In this document: positions 32,438-42,865 of the stretch, piece after piece
Position numbering within the stretch: position 1 is the first letter of the stretch
How the letters are laid out: every line of letters starts with the position of its first letter
NCBI GenBank assembly: GCA_902629215.1
Contig: CACOQC010000006.1
Location: 1-48,718 of the forward strand
From: an uncultured Pelagibacteraceae bacterium
GTDB lineage: Bacteria > Pseudomonadota > Alphaproteobacteria > Pelagibacterales > Pelagibacteraceae
Length of the DNA: 48,718 nt
Direction: 5' to 3'
Notes under the pieces: generated by a model
Database searches by the model: none
What the model was told of the DNA's origin: nothing
The model's input: only the letters and a program-made list of their open reading frames with translations
Made by a program: the position numbers and the translations under genes

Positions 32438-32888
32438 ATCTTGCTTTATCTCGATTCCAGTCTCTATTTTTTTTTGCAGCTCTTTTATCAAATTGTTTTT
32501 TTCCTTTTGCTACAGCAAGTTCAATTTTAGCCTTTCCTTTTTTAAAATACATTTTGGTAGGAACTATAGTAAAACCATCTCTTTGCATTTTTCCTATTAG
32601 TTTATTTATTTCACGTTTATTTAATAATAGTTTTCTCTCACCTATTGGATTATGATTTGAGTAACTTGCTTGTTTATATGAAGCTATATGAGAGTTAATT
32701 AAAACAATTTCACCATTTTTTTCAATAGCATATGAATCTGCAATATTTACTTTGCCATCTCTGATTGATTTAATTTCAGAACCTTTAAGAACAATACCTG
32801 CCTCGAATAGATCTTCAAAAAAATAATTAAAACTTGCTTTTCTATTTAAGGAAATTATCTTCAAACCTTGACTGGTTTTTTTTTTCAT
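32418..32888 (-). CDS. smpB: SsrA-binding protein SmpB
   Basis: This 156-residue protein has an OB-like core with [34 protein letters not shown] and [16 protein letters not shown]. The positively charged tail [20 protein letters not shown] reaches the decoding centre. It delivers tmRNA to stalled ribosomes; no tmRNA gene was recognised in the window. dapA-smpB adjacency is conserved in alphaproteobacteria, with a one-base overlap here. Confidence 0.96.
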   Translation of the reverse strand: MKKKTSQGLKIISLNRKASFNYFFEDLFEAGIVLKGSEIKSIRDGKVNIADSYAIEKNGEIVLINSHIASYKQASYSNHNPIGERKLLLNKREINKLIGKMQRDGFTIVPTKMYFKKGKAKIELAVAKGKKQFDKRAAKKNRDWNRDKARYVRKSS

Positions 32889-33769
32889 TAAATCAATTTA
32901 GATGACCTAAGAGCTTTTTTAATAATATCTTTAGTTTTATCAGTAACTTTTACTAGAGGTAATCTTACCTCATCTTCACAAAGTTTTAATAATTTTGCAG
33001 CATATTTAACAGGGCTTGGATTACTTTCAACAAACATAGCATGATGTAATGGTTGTAAAACACTATCTAATCTTTCTGCTTCTTTTTTGGAATCATCATC
33101 CTTGTTTATTGAATATTTTTGAAATTCTGAACAAAGTTTAGGAGCAATATTTGCTGTAACACTTATTGACCCAACTCCTCCTCTTTTATTAAATTCTAAT
33201 GCATTATCATCATTGCCAGTTAATTGAAGAAAATCTTTTCCCATTTTTTCTAAAGTTTGATTAACTCTATTCAAATCACCTGTAGCATCTTTTACACCAA
33301 TTATATTTTTTAGTTCATAAAGTCTCGCCATCGTATCAACAGTCATATCAATTACTGATCTTCCTGGAATATTATAAATAATAATTGGAATTCCACATTT
33401 GTCATTAATGGATTTATAATGTTGATATAATCCTTCTTGAGTTGGTTTATTATAATATGGTGTCACTATAAGAGCTCCATTTGCACCTATTTTTTCAGCA
33501 TGAGTAGTTAAAGAAATAGCCTCCTCTGTTGAATTTGATCCAGTGCCCGCAAAGACTGGTAATTTTCCTTTACTTTCTCTTACACACAATTCAATTACTT
33601 TTTCATGTTCCTCGTGACTTAGAGTTGGAGATTCACCTGTTGTGCCGGCAGGTACCAAGCCATTAGTGCCATTTTCGATATGAAAATGGATTAACTTGAT
33701 ATAAGTTTCCTCATCAAGTTTATTGTTTTTAAATGGGGTGACTAAAGCAACATTTGAACCTTTAAACAT
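32888..33769 (-). CDS. dapA: 4-hydroxy-tetrahydrodipicolinate synthase
   Basis: This 293-residue TIM-barrel aldolase has [17 protein letters not shown] at the N-terminus, [18 protein letters not shown], the tyrosine site [14 protein letters not shown] and the Schiff-base lysine in [14 protein letters not shown]. It condenses pyruvate with aspartate semialdehyde, opening the lysine/peptidoglycan branch. Length and motifs are standard. It is divergent from the lytic transglycosylase gene, with 43 bases between them. Confidence 0.96.
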   Translation of the reverse strand: MFKGSNVALVTPFKNNKLDEETYIKLIHFHIENGTNGLVPAGTTGESPTLSHEEHEKVIELCVRESKGKLPVFAGTGSNSTEEAISLTTHAEKIGANGALIVTPYYNKPTQEGLYQHYKSINDKCGIPIIIYNIPGRSVIDMTVDTMARLYELKNIIGVKDATGDLNRVNQTLEKMGKDFLQLTGNDDNALEFNKRGGVGSISVTANIAPKLCSEFQKYSINKDDDSKKEAERLDSVLQPLHHAMFVESNPSPVKYAAKLLKLCEDEVRLPLVKVTDKTKDIIKKALRSSKLI

Positions 33770-33812
33770 AAATACTTATAACATAGTTTGTAGATTCATA
33801 TACTAAAAGATT

Positions 33813-36038
33813 ATGCTAAAAAAATTCATATTTTTTGTAAGTTTAATTATTTTCTCAAATATAAGTTATTTAATATTTGCTGACATAATCCCTCTAAAAA
33901 AACCTACTCAGAGTAAAGAAGAAAAGGAAAAAAAGTTATTAACCGATGTAGTAAAACCTCTGCCAAAACCAATAAATAAAAAGATTATTAAAAAAGAAAA
34001 AAAACAACCTGAGAAAAAAATAGTATCAAAAAAAGAAAATAATCAAGGAATTATTCTACCTAAGAAAAAACCCTTAATAGCTGGATCTAAGAAAAAAAAT
34101 ACTGCTAAAAAATCAAAATATTATAGTAAAAAAGATTTTTCGATAGCTAGAAAAGCTATTATGGAAATGAAACAAGCCAAATGGTCCACTGCATTAAAAA
34201 CTGCCAAAAAAGCTAGAGATAAATCTATATATAATTTCATTCAATGGAGACACCTTCTTACTAGAGGAAATAAAGCCTCATTTTATGAATATAAAACATT
34301 TATAGATTCAAATGAAAATTATCCAAGAATAGGGAGAGTCAAATATTTAGCAGAACATAAACTTTCAACAGACTCAATTTCACCAAAAAAAATAATTAGC
34401 TGGTTTGCTGGAAATGAGCCATTAAGCGGATTTGGTAAAATGATATTGGGTGAAAGTTTAATTTTAAACGGTAATACTCAAAAAGGAATTAAATATATTA
34501 AAGAAGGATGGATTACAGCAGAGTTAAGTAAATCTGAACTGAGATTTTACCGAAAAAAATTTAAAAAGTATCTTAATGCAGATGACTATATTAAAAGAGC
34601 TGACTATCTTGCTTGGAATAATAAATATTGGGATTTAAGAAGATTATTAAGATATTTACCTAAAGATTATGAATTATTATATACAGCAAGACAATTATTA
34701 ATGAGTAAATCATATGGTGTTGACAACGCAATTTCAAAAGTACCATCAAAATTCAAAAATGATGCTGGATTAAATTATGATAGATTAAAATGGAGAAGAA
34801 AAAGAGGAAGAGTTGATAGTTCAGTTGAAATATTACTAAGTATAAAAAATACAAAAGATTATTTAGTTAGACCTGATAAATGGTGGATTGAAAGAGAAAT
34901 TATCTCTAGATCTCTAATTTATAAAAAGAAATATGAATTAGCTTATAAAATAGCAAGCAAACATGCTTTAACAGATGCAGATGGGCCTGAATATGCAGCT
35001 GCAGAATGGATGAGTGGATGGATCGCTCTGAGTTTTTTAAATGATCCATTGTTAGCCAAAGATCATTTTGAAAATTTTTATAATAATGTTGGTTATCCAA
35101 TAAGTACTTCTAGGGGAGCCTATTGGTTAGCTAAAACTTATCAGAAATTAGGAAAACAGGAAATTGCTAAACAATGGTTTGAAAAAGCTGCAAATTTTCT
35201 AACAACATATTACGGTCAATTAGCCTTTATGGAATTAAATCCAAATAAAACTTTTGAACTTTCAAAAGATATGGAAATATCAAAAGACTATAGGGATTAT
35301 TTCTTCAAAAAAGAATTAGTAAAAACAATTTATTTACTTGATGAATTAAATGAAGATAAATATACAAAACATATTCTTAGACATCTAGCTAATGATAATA
35401 TTGAAAATGGAAGTGAAATATTGGCAGCTGAACTTGCAACTAATATTGATAGATTTGATTTTGCTATTCAAATTGCAAAAATTGCATCTTATGAAAAAAG
35501 ATTTCACAATACTTATAATTACCCGATAATAAGCACGCCTAAATATATAAATGGAAGAAAGATTCCTGATACCGCATTTATATTATCGATTATAAGACAA
35601 GAGAGTGAATTTGATTTGAGTGCAAATAGTCATGCAGGTGCAAAGGGTTTGATGCAATTAATGCCTTACACAGCTAAAGTGGTTGCTAAACAAGCTAAAC
35701 TACCATATTCAAAATCACGATTAACGAAAGATGCTGAGTATAACATTAACCTTGGATCACATTACATTGCAGGTTTAATACTAGAATACGATGGTGCTTA
35801 TCCTTTTGCAATTGCAGCTTATAATGCAGGACCTAAAAGAGTAAGATACTGGAAAAAGATAAATAAGAATCCTCAAAAAAATCAAATCAATTATGTTGAT
35901 TGGATTGAATTAATTAAATTTAAAGAAACAAGAAACTATGTTCAAAGAGTGCTCGAAAATTATAATGTTTATCGTTATATTTTAGAACAAAAACCAGTAA
36001 AAATGAAAAATTTCTTTAAAGACGCACCATTGTATTAA
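33813..36038 (+). CDS. slt: Soluble lytic murein transglycosylase
   Basis: This 741-residue protein has a signal peptide (KKFIFFVSLIIFSNISYLIF) and a highly basic, proline-rich linker up to about residue 105. A long alpha-helical superhelical (U/L-like) region follows to about residue 570, and then a C-terminal SLT domain. The catalytic glutamate is in SIIRQESEFDLSANSHAGAK, followed by GLMQLMPYTAK and AIAAYNAGPKRVRYW. It cleaves peptidoglycan in the periplasm with 1,6-anhydro product formation. The lysine-rich linker of roughly 80 residues is unusual and may bind the cell wall. Confidence 0.93.
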   Translation: MLKKFIFFVSLIIFSNISYLIFADIIPLKKPTQSKEEKEKKLLTDVVKPLPKPINKKIIKKEKKQPEKKIVSKKENNQGIILPKKKPLIAGSKKKNTAKKSKYYSKKDFSIARKAIMEMKQAKWSTALKTAKKARDKSIYNFIQWRHLLTRGNKASFYEYKTFIDSNENYPRIGRVKYLAEHKLSTDSISPKKIISWFAGNEPLSGFGKMILGESLILNGNTQKGIKYIKEGWITAELSKSELRFYRKKFKKYLNADDYIKRADYLAWNNKYWDLRRLLRYLPKDYELLYTARQLLMSKSYGVDNAISKVPSKFKNDAGLNYDRLKWRRKRGRVDSSVEILLSIKNTKDYLVRPDKWWIEREIISRSLIYKKKYELAYKIASKHALTDADGPEYAAAEWMSGWIALSFLNDPLLAKDHFENFYNNVGYPISTSRGAYWLAKTYQKLGKQEIAKQWFEKAANFLTTYYGQLAFMELNPNKTFELSKDMEISKDYRDYFFKKELVKTIYLLDELNEDKYTKHILRHLANDNIENGSEILAAELATNIDRFDFAIQIAKIASYEKRFHNTYNYPIISTPKYINGRKIPDTAFILSIIRQESEFDLSANSHAGAKGLMQLMPYTAKVVAKQAKLPYSKSRLTKDAEYNINLGSHYIAGLILEYDGAYPFAIAAYNAGPKRVRYWKKINKNPQKNQINYVDWIELIKFKETRNYVQRVLENYNVYRYILEQKPVKMKNFFKDAPLY

Positions 36039-36041
36039 AAC

Positions 36042-36133
36042 TGGCGGAAGAGGAGGGATTCGAACCCTCGGTACAAGTTTCCTCGCACGGTCATTTAGCA
36101 AACGACTGGTTTAAGCCTCTCACCCACTCTTCC
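36042..36133 (-). tRNA. tRNA-Ser, anticodon GCU
   Basis: On the minus strand the acceptor stem GGAAGAG (36133-36127) pairs with CTCTTCC (36052-36046), followed by discriminator G and an encoded CCA (36044-36042). The anticodon stem GTCGT/ATGAC encloses the loop TTGCTAA, so the anticodon is GCT, reading AGC/AGU serine codons. The T arm contains GGTTCGAATCC, and a long variable arm is present, as expected for class II serine tRNA. It lies 3 bases beyond the end of the convergent slt gene. Confidence 0.96.
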
Positions 36134-36160
36134 AGGAAATTTGTCACTTCTGATTGTATT

Positions 36161-36190
36161 GAATAATCATTATTTATAAAGTAATTATTC
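36161..36190. promoter_or_regulatory. Inverted repeat upstream of the sarcosine oxidase operon
   Basis: GAATAAT (36161-36167) and ATTATTC (36184-36190) are exact reverse complements 16 bases apart, ending 6 bases before soxB. It could bind a dimeric regulator, but the AT-rich background makes a chance match possible. Confidence 0.25.
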
Positions 36191-36196
36191 ACTATA

Positions 36197-37450
36197 ATGA
36201 GAAATAAGTACTCTATATTTTCACTGGTAAAAAATGCCTTTTCGTATCATGAAAATTGGGAAAAAGCATGGAAAGACCCTGAGCCCAAAAAAGAATATGA
36301 CGCTATAATCATAGGTGGTGGTGGTCATGGATTAGCTACAGCCTATTATCTTGCAAAAAAACACGATATGAAAAATATAGCTGTTGTGGAAAAAGGATGG
36401 ATTGGTGGAGGAAACACTGGAAGAAATACAACGATAATTAGATCAAATTATTTATGGGATGCAAGTGCGGGTCTTTATGATCATGCTTTGAAAATTTGGG
36501 AAGGTTTATCTCAAGAACTTAATTATAATGTAATGTTTAGTCAAAGAGGAGTAATGAACCTTGCTCATAATTTACAAGATGTAAGAGATCTAAAAAGAAG
36601 AACTCATGCAAATAGATTAAATGGTATAGATGCGGTTTATCTTAATACAGATCAAATTAAAAAGTTTTGCCCAATCATAAACACATCACCTAATATTCGA
36701 TATCCAGTCTTAGGTGGAACACTTCAACGAAGAGCTGGTACAGCTCGTCATGATGCGGTTGCATGGGGTTATGCTAGAGGTGCTGATGAAATGGGTGTTG
36801 ATATACTTCAAAATTGTGAAGTTAAAGGAATTAAAAGAAATGGTGATAGTGTAGAAGGAATAGAAACAACCAAAGGATTTATTAAAACTAAAAAAATTGG
36901 TGTTGTTGCGGCTGGTCATTCTAGTGTAATTGCAAATATGGCTGGTTTGAGATTGCCTTTAGAAAGTAAGCCTCTTCAAGCATTAGTATCTGAGCCAGTT
37001 AAACCAATAATTGATACAGTGGTAATGTCAAATGCTGTACACGCTTATGTTAGTCAATCTGACAAAGGAGAATTAGTCATTGGAGCTGGTACTGATGATT
37101 ATGTATCTTATTCTCAAAAAGGAAGTCATGATATTGTAGAAGGAACTTTGAATGCTATTTTAGAATTATATCCAATTTTTAGTAGAATGAGAATGTTGAG
37201 ACAATGGGGTGGAATAGTAGATATATGCCCAGATGCAAGTCCAATAATCAGCAAAACTTCTATTAAAGGTTTATACTTTAATTGCGGCTGGGGAACAGGC
37301 GGATTTAAAGCAACGCCTGGATCAGGTGATTTATTTGCACATACAATTGCAAATGATGAACCACATAAATTAAATGCTGCATTTAATATTAATAGATTTA
37401 TAAGTGGTGATCTTGTAGATGAACATGGCGCTGCTGCAGTAGCACACTAA
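36197..37450 (+). CDS. soxB: Sarcosine oxidase beta subunit
   Basis: This 417-residue flavoprotein begins with the usual SYHENW-type leader and has the FAD loop [18 protein letters not shown] (about residues 36-53). [17 protein letters not shown] follows, the region of the covalent flavin, and the C-terminal [15 protein letters not shown]. It is the FMN/FAD-bearing dehydrogenase subunit that demethylates sarcosine to glycine. The chosen ATG gives the N-terminus normal for SoxB. The next gene overlaps by one base. Confidence 0.95.
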   Translation: MRNKYSIFSLVKNAFSYHENWEKAWKDPEPKKEYDAIIIGGGGHGLATAYYLAKKHDMKNIAVVEKGWIGGGNTGRNTTIIRSNYLWDASAGLYDHALKIWEGLSQELNYNVMFSQRGVMNLAHNLQDVRDLKRRTHANRLNGIDAVYLNTDQIKKFCPIINTSPNIRYPVLGGTLQRRAGTARHDAVAWGYARGADEMGVDILQNCEVKGIKRNGDSVEGIETTKGFIKTKKIGVVAAGHSSVIANMAGLRLPLESKPLQALVSEPVKPIIDTVVMSNAVHAYVSQSDKGELVIGAGTDDYVSYSQKGSHDIVEGTLNAILELYPIFSRMRMLRQWGGIVDICPDASPIISKTSIKGLYFNCGWGTGGFKATPGSGDLFAHTIANDEPHKLNAAFNINRFISGDLVDEHGAAAVAH

Positions 37451-37725
37451 TGTTTGTAATTAATTGTCCTTTTTGTGGTGAAAGAGAACAAAGTGAATTT
37501 AAAGCTGGTGGTGAAGCACACATAATTAGACCTAAACAACCAACTGAATTAAGTGATGATCAATGGGCAGAATATTTATTTATGAGGAAAAATATAAAAG
37601 GTATTCAATTTGAAAGATGGGTACACACTCATGGATGTAGAAAATGGTTTAATGTAGTTCGAGATACATCAAGTGATAAAATTAAAGCGGTCTATAAAAT
37701 GGGTGAAAAACCACCATCAGAATAA
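37450..37725 (+). CDS. soxD: Sarcosine oxidase delta subunit
   Basis: This 91-residue subunit has the zinc-binding pair NCPFCGEREQSEF at the N-terminus and a HTHGCRKWFNVVRD segment towards the end, matching SoxD of heterotetrameric sarcosine oxidase. It has no known catalytic role of its own and stabilises the complex. It starts on the last base of soxB, and soxA follows 3 bases later. Confidence 0.95.
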   Translation: MFVINCPFCGEREQSEFKAGGEAHIIRPKQPTELSDDQWAEYLFMRKNIKGIQFERWVHTHGCRKWFNVVRDTSSDKIKAVYKMGEKPPSE

Positions 37726-37728
37726 ATA

Positions 37729-40700
37729 ATGTCAAAAAATTTAAGAGTTAAAACAAGTAAGTTTATCGATGAAACATACAAAGTTTCATTTAAATTTAAT
37801 GGAACAACTTACTATGGATATAAAGGAGATACTTTAGCCTCTGCACTTTTGGCAAATGATATTCATTTAGTTGGAAGAAGTTTTAAGTACCACAGACCAC
37901 GTGGAATAATGACAGCAGGATCAGAAGAGCCTAATGCAATTGTTCAACTGCATAATAATACTTCAAGAACAGAGCCAAATGTAAGAGCTACTGAAATAGA
38001 AATCTATGAAGGTCTTGAAGCGTCAAGTCAAAATTGCTGGCCCAGTGTCAATTTTGATATAGGTGGAATAAATAATTTTTTAAGTCCAATTTTGCCTGCA
38101 GGTTTTTATTATAAAACTTTTATGTGGCCAGCTAATTTTTGGGAAAAATATGAATATTTTATAAGAAAGTCTGCAGGATTAGGTAAATCTCCCACTGAAA
38201 CTGACCCTGATATTTATGAACATAAATATATTCACTGTGATGTATTAATTATAGGAGCAGGAATTTCTGGAATTATGGCAGCAAGAACTGCTGCAAAAAA
38301 TGGATTTAAAACACTTTTAGTCGATGAAAAATCTTACTTAGGAGGTTCAACTATATATCAAAATTCAGAACAATTTAAAATTAATAATCAAATTTCAAAC
38401 TCATGGTTAGAGAAAGAAATAAATGAAATCAAAAAATTTGAAAACTTAGAAATTAAAACAAGAACAAGTGTAGCAGCTTTTCATGGATACAATTTTTTAT
38501 TAGCTAGAGAAAATTTAACAGATCATCTACCTTTAGATCAGAGAATAAATAAAACTAGACAAAGGCTTCTAAAAATAAGAGCAAAAAAAGTAATCACTGC
38601 GACAGGAGCTCTAGAAAGACCATTAATTTTTGATAATAATGACCGTCCAGGTATTTTACTATCTTCAGCTATAGAAAAGTACGCAAATCTATTTGGTGTA
38701 GCATGTGGTGAAAAAAATGTTTTATTTACTAATAATGATAGTGCTTATGAGACAGCAATTAGTTTATATCAAAAAGGAATAAATATAGAGGCTATTATTG
38801 ATAATAGAGAAGAAATTGATTCAAAATTAATAAAAGAAACAGAAAAAAATAATATTAAAATTTATAAAGGATTTACTGTAGTTAATACCTTTGGCTATAA
38901 AAGAATTAATAAAATTTCAATAATGCAGCTTTCAAAAGATGGTCAAAAAGTAGTGGGTTCTAAAATATCTATTGCATGTGACTGTCTTGGAATTTCAGGA
39001 GGATGGACTCCAGCTGTACATTTATTTACACAGTCAGGTGGTAAATTAAAATTCAGAGATGAAGATCAAGTTTTTATTCCCGATATTTATCCATCTGATC
39101 AAATTAGTATAGGTTCTTGTAATGGAGATTTTACTTTAGATGAAATAATATCAAGTATACCCAATAAACTAAAAGAGTTTTTGAATATAAAAAAAACTGA
39201 TTATGAAAATCTTGAAATTTATTCATCCTTTAATAAATCAAAAAGAAACATATGGTTACTGCCATCAGACAAAGTTATTGGAAAAACAAAACCATTTGTT
39301 GATTATCAAAATGATGCTACAGCAAAAGATATTAAATTAGCATTAAGAGAAGGTTTTAGATCCATAGAACATGTAAAAAGATATACAACTACAGGTATGG
39401 GAACTGATCAAGGTAAACTTGGTAATATGCATGCTTTAGGAATTATTTCTGAAACAGCAGGTTCTAAAATGGGAGAACTTGGCACAACAACTTTTAGACC
39501 ACCCTACACTCCTCTTACTTTTGGAACAATCGTTGGAAGAAATGTTGGTGAATTTTTTGATATATTTAGGAAAACTCCTGTTCATGATTGGCATGTAAAA
39601 AATAAAGCTGAATTTGAAAATGTAGGTCAATGGAAGAGAGCTTGGTATTATCCAAAAGATGGTGAGAATATGCACGAAGCAGTTCAAAGAGAAAGTAAAG
39701 CAGCTAGAGATAGTGCGGGAATATTAGATGCATCCACTTTAGGTAAAATTGATATTCAAGGAACTGATGCATCAGAATTTTTAAACAGAGTTTATACTAA
39801 CGCTTGGTCAAAACTCGCTATTGGAAAATGTCGATATGGTTTAATGCTTAACGAAGATGGTATGGTTTATGATGATGGTGTAACAACAAGATTAGATGAA
39901 AATCATTATATCATGACTACTACTACTGGTGGAGCTGCGACCGTTTTAGGAAAACTAGAAGATTATTTGCAAACAGAATGGCCTGAATTAGATGTTTATT
40001 TGACATCTGTAACTGACCATTATGCAACAATCAGCGTATGTGGACCAAGTAGTAAGAAAATTGTTTCTCAAGTAATTCCTGAACTTGATTTTTCAGATGA
40101 AAGCTTTCCCCATATGTCTTTTAAAAATGCAAAAATTGATAAAATTAAATGTAGAGTAATGAGAATAAGTTTTACTGGTGAACATAGTTACGAAATAAAT
40201 GTTCAAGCTAATTACGGTAAATCAGTATGGGAAAAATGTATGGAAGCCGGAAAAGAATTTAATATTACTCCATATGGAACTGAAACTATGCATCTATTGA
40301 GGGCTGAAAAAGGCTTTATTATTGTGGGTCAAGATACTGATGCAACTATGACGCCAATCGATTTACAAATGGATTGGATAGTTAGCAAAAAGAAATATGA
40401 TTTTATAGGCAAAAGATCTTTGTATAGATCTGATACAATAAAAGATGATAGAAAACAATTAGTTGGTTTACTTACAGAAAATCCAGACGAAGTTTTAGAA
40501 GAAGGAGCACAAATAGTAGCCGATATCAAAAAATCCCCAGTTGAAATGCTAGGACATGTAACTTCAAGTTATTATAGTCCAAATTTGAAAAAATCTATTG
40601 CTCTTGGAGTTGTAAGAGGCGGAAAAAATATGATGGGTCAAAAATTAATTATTCCAATGGAAAATAAGCAAATTAATGTAACTGTTGCAGATCCAGTTTT

Positions 40701-40734
40701 TTTAGACAAGGAGAATAAAAGATTAAATGCTTGA
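37729..40734 (+). CDS. soxA: Sarcosine oxidase alpha subunit
   Basis: The 1001 residues form an N-terminal ferredoxin-like domain (about 15-100) with GDTLASALLANDIHLVGRSF. It is followed by an NAD(H)-binding flavoprotein domain (about 160-480) with VLIIGAGISGIMAARTAAKN, and a C-terminal GcvT-like aminomethyltransferase domain (about 620-1000) with GILDASTLGKIDIQG and RMSFTGEHSYEIN-type segments. The C-terminal domain passes the methyl carbon to tetrahydrofolate as methylene-THF. In the tetramer this subunit holds the second flavin. It overlaps soxG by 8 bases. Confidence 0.95.
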   Translation: MSKNLRVKTSKFIDETYKVSFKFNGTTYYGYKGDTLASALLANDIHLVGRSFKYHRPRGIMTAGSEEPNAIVQLHNNTSRTEPNVRATEIEIYEGLEASSQNCWPSVNFDIGGINNFLSPILPAGFYYKTFMWPANFWEKYEYFIRKSAGLGKSPTETDPDIYEHKYIHCDVLIIGAGISGIMAARTAAKNGFKTLLVDEKSYLGGSTIYQNSEQFKINNQISNSWLEKEINEIKKFENLEIKTRTSVAAFHGYNFLLARENLTDHLPLDQRINKTRQRLLKIRAKKVITATGALERPLIFDNNDRPGILLSSAIEKYANLFGVACGEKNVLFTNNDSAYETAISLYQKGINIEAIIDNREEIDSKLIKETEKNNIKIYKGFTVVNTFGYKRINKISIMQLSKDGQKVVGSKISIACDCLGISGGWTPAVHLFTQSGGKLKFRDEDQVFIPDIYPSDQISIGSCNGDFTLDEIISSIPNKLKEFLNIKKTDYENLEIYSSFNKSKRNIWLLPSDKVIGKTKPFVDYQNDATAKDIKLALREGFRSIEHVKRYTTTGMGTDQGKLGNMHALGIISETAGSKMGELGTTTFRPPYTPLTFGTIVGRNVGEFFDIFRKTPVHDWHVKNKAEFENVGQWKRAWYYPKDGENMHEAVQRESKAARDSAGILDASTLGKIDIQGTDASEFLNRVYTNAWSKLAIGKCRYGLMLNEDGMVYDDGVTTRLDENHYIMTTTTGGAATVLGKLEDYLQTEWPELDVYLTSVTDHYATISVCGPSSKKIVSQVIPELDFSDESFPHMSFKNAKIDKIKCRVMRISFTGEHSYEINVQANYGKSVWEKCMEAGKEFNITPYGTETMHLLRAEKGFIIVGQDTDATMTPIDLQMDWIVSKKKYDFIGKRSLYRSDTIKDDRKQLVGLLTENPDEVLEEGAQIVADIKKSPVEMLGHVTSSYYSPNLKKSIALGVVRGGKNMMGQKLIIPMENKQINVTVADPVFLDKENKRLNA

Positions 40735-41290
40735 TTACACAAATACAATAACTGATGAAAAATCTTTTTCAGGTTTACAAATGAAAGAAATCAAACCTGT
40801 TATGAAATTAATTATTAGAGGTAAAAAAAGAGAATTTTTATCTGCAATTGGTAAATCATTAAATTTATTATTACCAACAGAAGCTAATACATCATCAAGA
40901 AGTGAAAAATTAACTGCTCTTTGGCTAAGTCCAGATGAATGGATGATTTACTCTAATGAAACATTAAACTCTGAAAGTAATGACTATGAAACTGAAAATT
41001 TATTAAATAAGAATATTTCTAAAACAAATTTAGGAGCTGTGACAGATGTTACTGATCAATTTGTTCTTATAAATATTAAAGGTGACAAAATCTTTGACCT
41101 ATTCGAGACTGGATCTCCTTTTAATTTTAATGATTTTAAAAACAAAAAAGGCTCTGTTACTCAAACGATTCTCGCTAAAATTGATGTTATTATTCATAAT
41201 CAAAACCAAAATGAAGTAAATCTTTTTGTCAGACGCTCCTTTTCACAACATTTGTTCTCATGGATGAATGATAGTGCGTCAAGATTATAG
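40727..41290 (+). CDS. soxG: Sarcosine oxidase gamma subunit
   Basis: This 187-residue protein has [14 protein letters not shown] in the middle and a C-terminal [19 protein letters not shown], the signature of SoxG. Its role is structural and supports assembly with SoxA's GcvT-like domain. It overlaps soxA at the start, so translation is coupled. The transporter genes follow after 35 bases on the same strand. Confidence 0.92.
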   Translation: MLDYTNTITDEKSFSGLQMKEIKPVMKLIIRGKKREFLSAIGKSLNLLLPTEANTSSRSEKLTALWLSPDEWMIYSNETLNSESNDYETENLLNKNISKTNLGAVTDVTDQFVLINIKGDKIFDLFETGSPFNFNDFKNKKGSVTQTILAKIDVIIHNQNQNEVNLFVRRSFSQHLFSWMNDSASRL

Positions 41291-41325
41291 TTTCATTTAT
41301 TTTTTCAAATAAGTTATCAAATAGA

Positions 41326-42093
41326 ATGAAAAAATTATTTCTTATAGCATTACTTGCTTTTTTACCCTTTTCCTTAAATGCAGAGTCTAATTTAGACAAG
41401 ATTTTATCATCAGGAGTTTTAAAAGTTGGGACAACTGGTGATTGGGATCCTATGACAATGAAAGATCCAGCAACAAATAAATATAAAGGTTTTGATATCG
41501 ATGTAATGAATGAATTAGCAAAAGACATGGGTGTTAAGATAGAGTTTGTACCAGCCGAATGGAAAACGATAGTTTCAGGTATCACATCTGAGAGATATGA
41601 TATTTCTACAAGTGTAACAAAAACTCCAAAAAGAGCCGAGGTAGCAGGTTTTACGGATACATATTATAAATATGGAACTGTTCCACTAGTACTTAAGAAA
41701 AATTTAAAAAAATTCTCAACGTGGGACTCACTTAACAATTCAAATGTAACTATTGCTACTACTCTTGGTACATCGCAAGAAGAAAAAGCAAAAGAATTTT
41801 TTCCAAAATCAAAATTAAACTCCGTAGAAGCTCCTGCTAGAGATTTTCAGGAAGTTTTAGCTGGAAGAGCAGATGGAAATATTACAAGTTCAACTGAAGC
41901 TAATAAATTAGTAATTAAGTACCCACAATTAGCAATAGTTCCTGATGGAGAAAAAAATCCTGCTTTCTTAGCAATGATGGTTCCAAAAGGTGATGATAAA
42001 TGGAACAGTTACGTTAATGATTGGATAAAAAAGAAAAAGTCATCAGGCTTCTTCACTCAGTTACTAGCTAAATATAATCTAAAAAGCTTATAA
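41326..42093 (+). CDS. ABC transporter periplasmic binding protein (amino-acid family, PBP-3)
   Basis: This 255-residue protein has a signal peptide ([20 protein letters not shown]) and a family-3 solute-binding fold. It contains [19 protein letters not shown], the domain-1 strand [20 protein letters not shown], then [13 protein letters not shown]. Conserved lobes continue with [19 protein letters not shown]. Members bind polar amino acids or related amines. It is directly downstream of soxBDAG, so a sarcosine, glycine-betaine-like or related amine ligand is attractive but unproven. The permease gene follows. Confidence 0.88.
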   Translation: MKKLFLIALLAFLPFSLNAESNLDKILSSGVLKVGTTGDWDPMTMKDPATNKYKGFDIDVMNELAKDMGVKIEFVPAEWKTIVSGITSERYDISTSVTKTPKRAEVAGFTDTYYKYGTVPLVLKKNLKKFSTWDSLNNSNVTIATTLGTSQEEKAKEFFPKSKLNSVEAPARDFQEVLAGRADGNITSSTEANKLVIKYPQLAIVPDGEKNPAFLAMMVPKGDDKWNSYVNDWIKKKKSSGFFTQLLAKYNLKSL

Positions 42094-42133
42094 TCAATTA
42101 GTAATTAATATTTAATTCTTTATAACTTCAAGA

Positions 42134-42865
42134 GTGAGAAATTTAATTTTTTTACTCTTAATTTTACCTCTTACTTCATGCGGTAAAAGTGAACTTAATT
42201 GGATAATTTTATCTCCTAATAATATGGAGGGATTAACTAATTTAAAATTTTTGTTAAGTGGTTTAACAACAACTATTTTTATCTCTGTAGTTTCAATAAT
42301 CATTTCTATCTTTTTAGGTTTAGTGATTGCGATTCCTTCTTTAGCTAAGAATAAATTTCTAACCTATCTAAATATAGGTTATGTGGAAATAGTAAGAGCA
42401 ATACCTTTATTAGTTCTCATTTTATGGATTTATTATGGTTTACCTATAATGACAGGTATAAGTTTTAGTCCATTTGTCTCTGGTATCATCGCTTTGTCAA
42501 TTAGTGAAAGTGCTTTTCAGGCTGAAATTTTTAGAGCAGGTATTAATTCAATCAAAAAGTCTCAATGGGAAGCTGGAAGTTCACTAGGTTTAAATTTTTT
42601 TAGAAAGTTGAAGTTAGTTATCCTTCCTCAGGCAATTAAGAATATTTTACCAGCAATTGGAAATCAGTTTGTGTATGTTTTAAAGATGTCTTCATTAGTA
42701 TCTATTATTGGTATTGGAGACTTAACAAGAAAAGCTAATGAATTAGTTGTCACAACTTATCGACCTCTAGAAATATATACTTTTTTAATATTAGAATATT
42801 TAGTTTTAATATTGATAGTTTCTTATTTGGTTAGAAAATTAGAAAAAAAATTACAAAAAGACTAG
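42134..42865 (+). CDS. Amino-acid-type ABC transporter permease with a lipoprotein-like N-terminus
   Basis: This 243-residue protein has about five membrane segments. Family markers are LSGLTTTIFISVVSI in the first helix, EIVRAIPLLVLILWIYY and the ATPase-contact EAGSSLGLNFFRKLKLVILP loop, all typical of HisQ/HisM-type permeases. The GTG start gives RNLIFLLLILPLTSCGKS at the N-terminus, a signal with a lipobox-like TSC, which is unusual for such permeases. No ATP-binding subunit is next to it. It overlaps the convergent nuclease gene by 4 bases. Confidence 0.88.
   Translation: MRNLIFLLLILPLTSCGKSELNWIILSPNNMEGLTNLKFLLSGLTTTIFISVVSIIISIFLGLVIAIPSLAKNKFLTYLNIGYVEIVRAIPLLVLILWIYYGLPIMTGISFSPFVSGIIALSISESAFQAEIFRAGINSIKKSQWEAGSSLGLNFFRKLKLVILPQAIKNILPAIGNQFVYVLKMSSLVSIIGIGDLTRKANELVVTTYRPLEIYTFLILEYLVLILIVSYLVRKLEKKLQKD

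Noticed and set aside
32438-32491. Longer start for folK
   Set aside because: It would overlap smpB deeply; the internal ATG at 32437 puts the family's first strand at the N-terminus.
36193-36198. TATAAT as a -10 box for soxB
   Set aside because: It overlaps the soxB start codon, while the SoxB N-terminus from that ATG matches the family; it is more likely a coincidence in AT-rich sequence.
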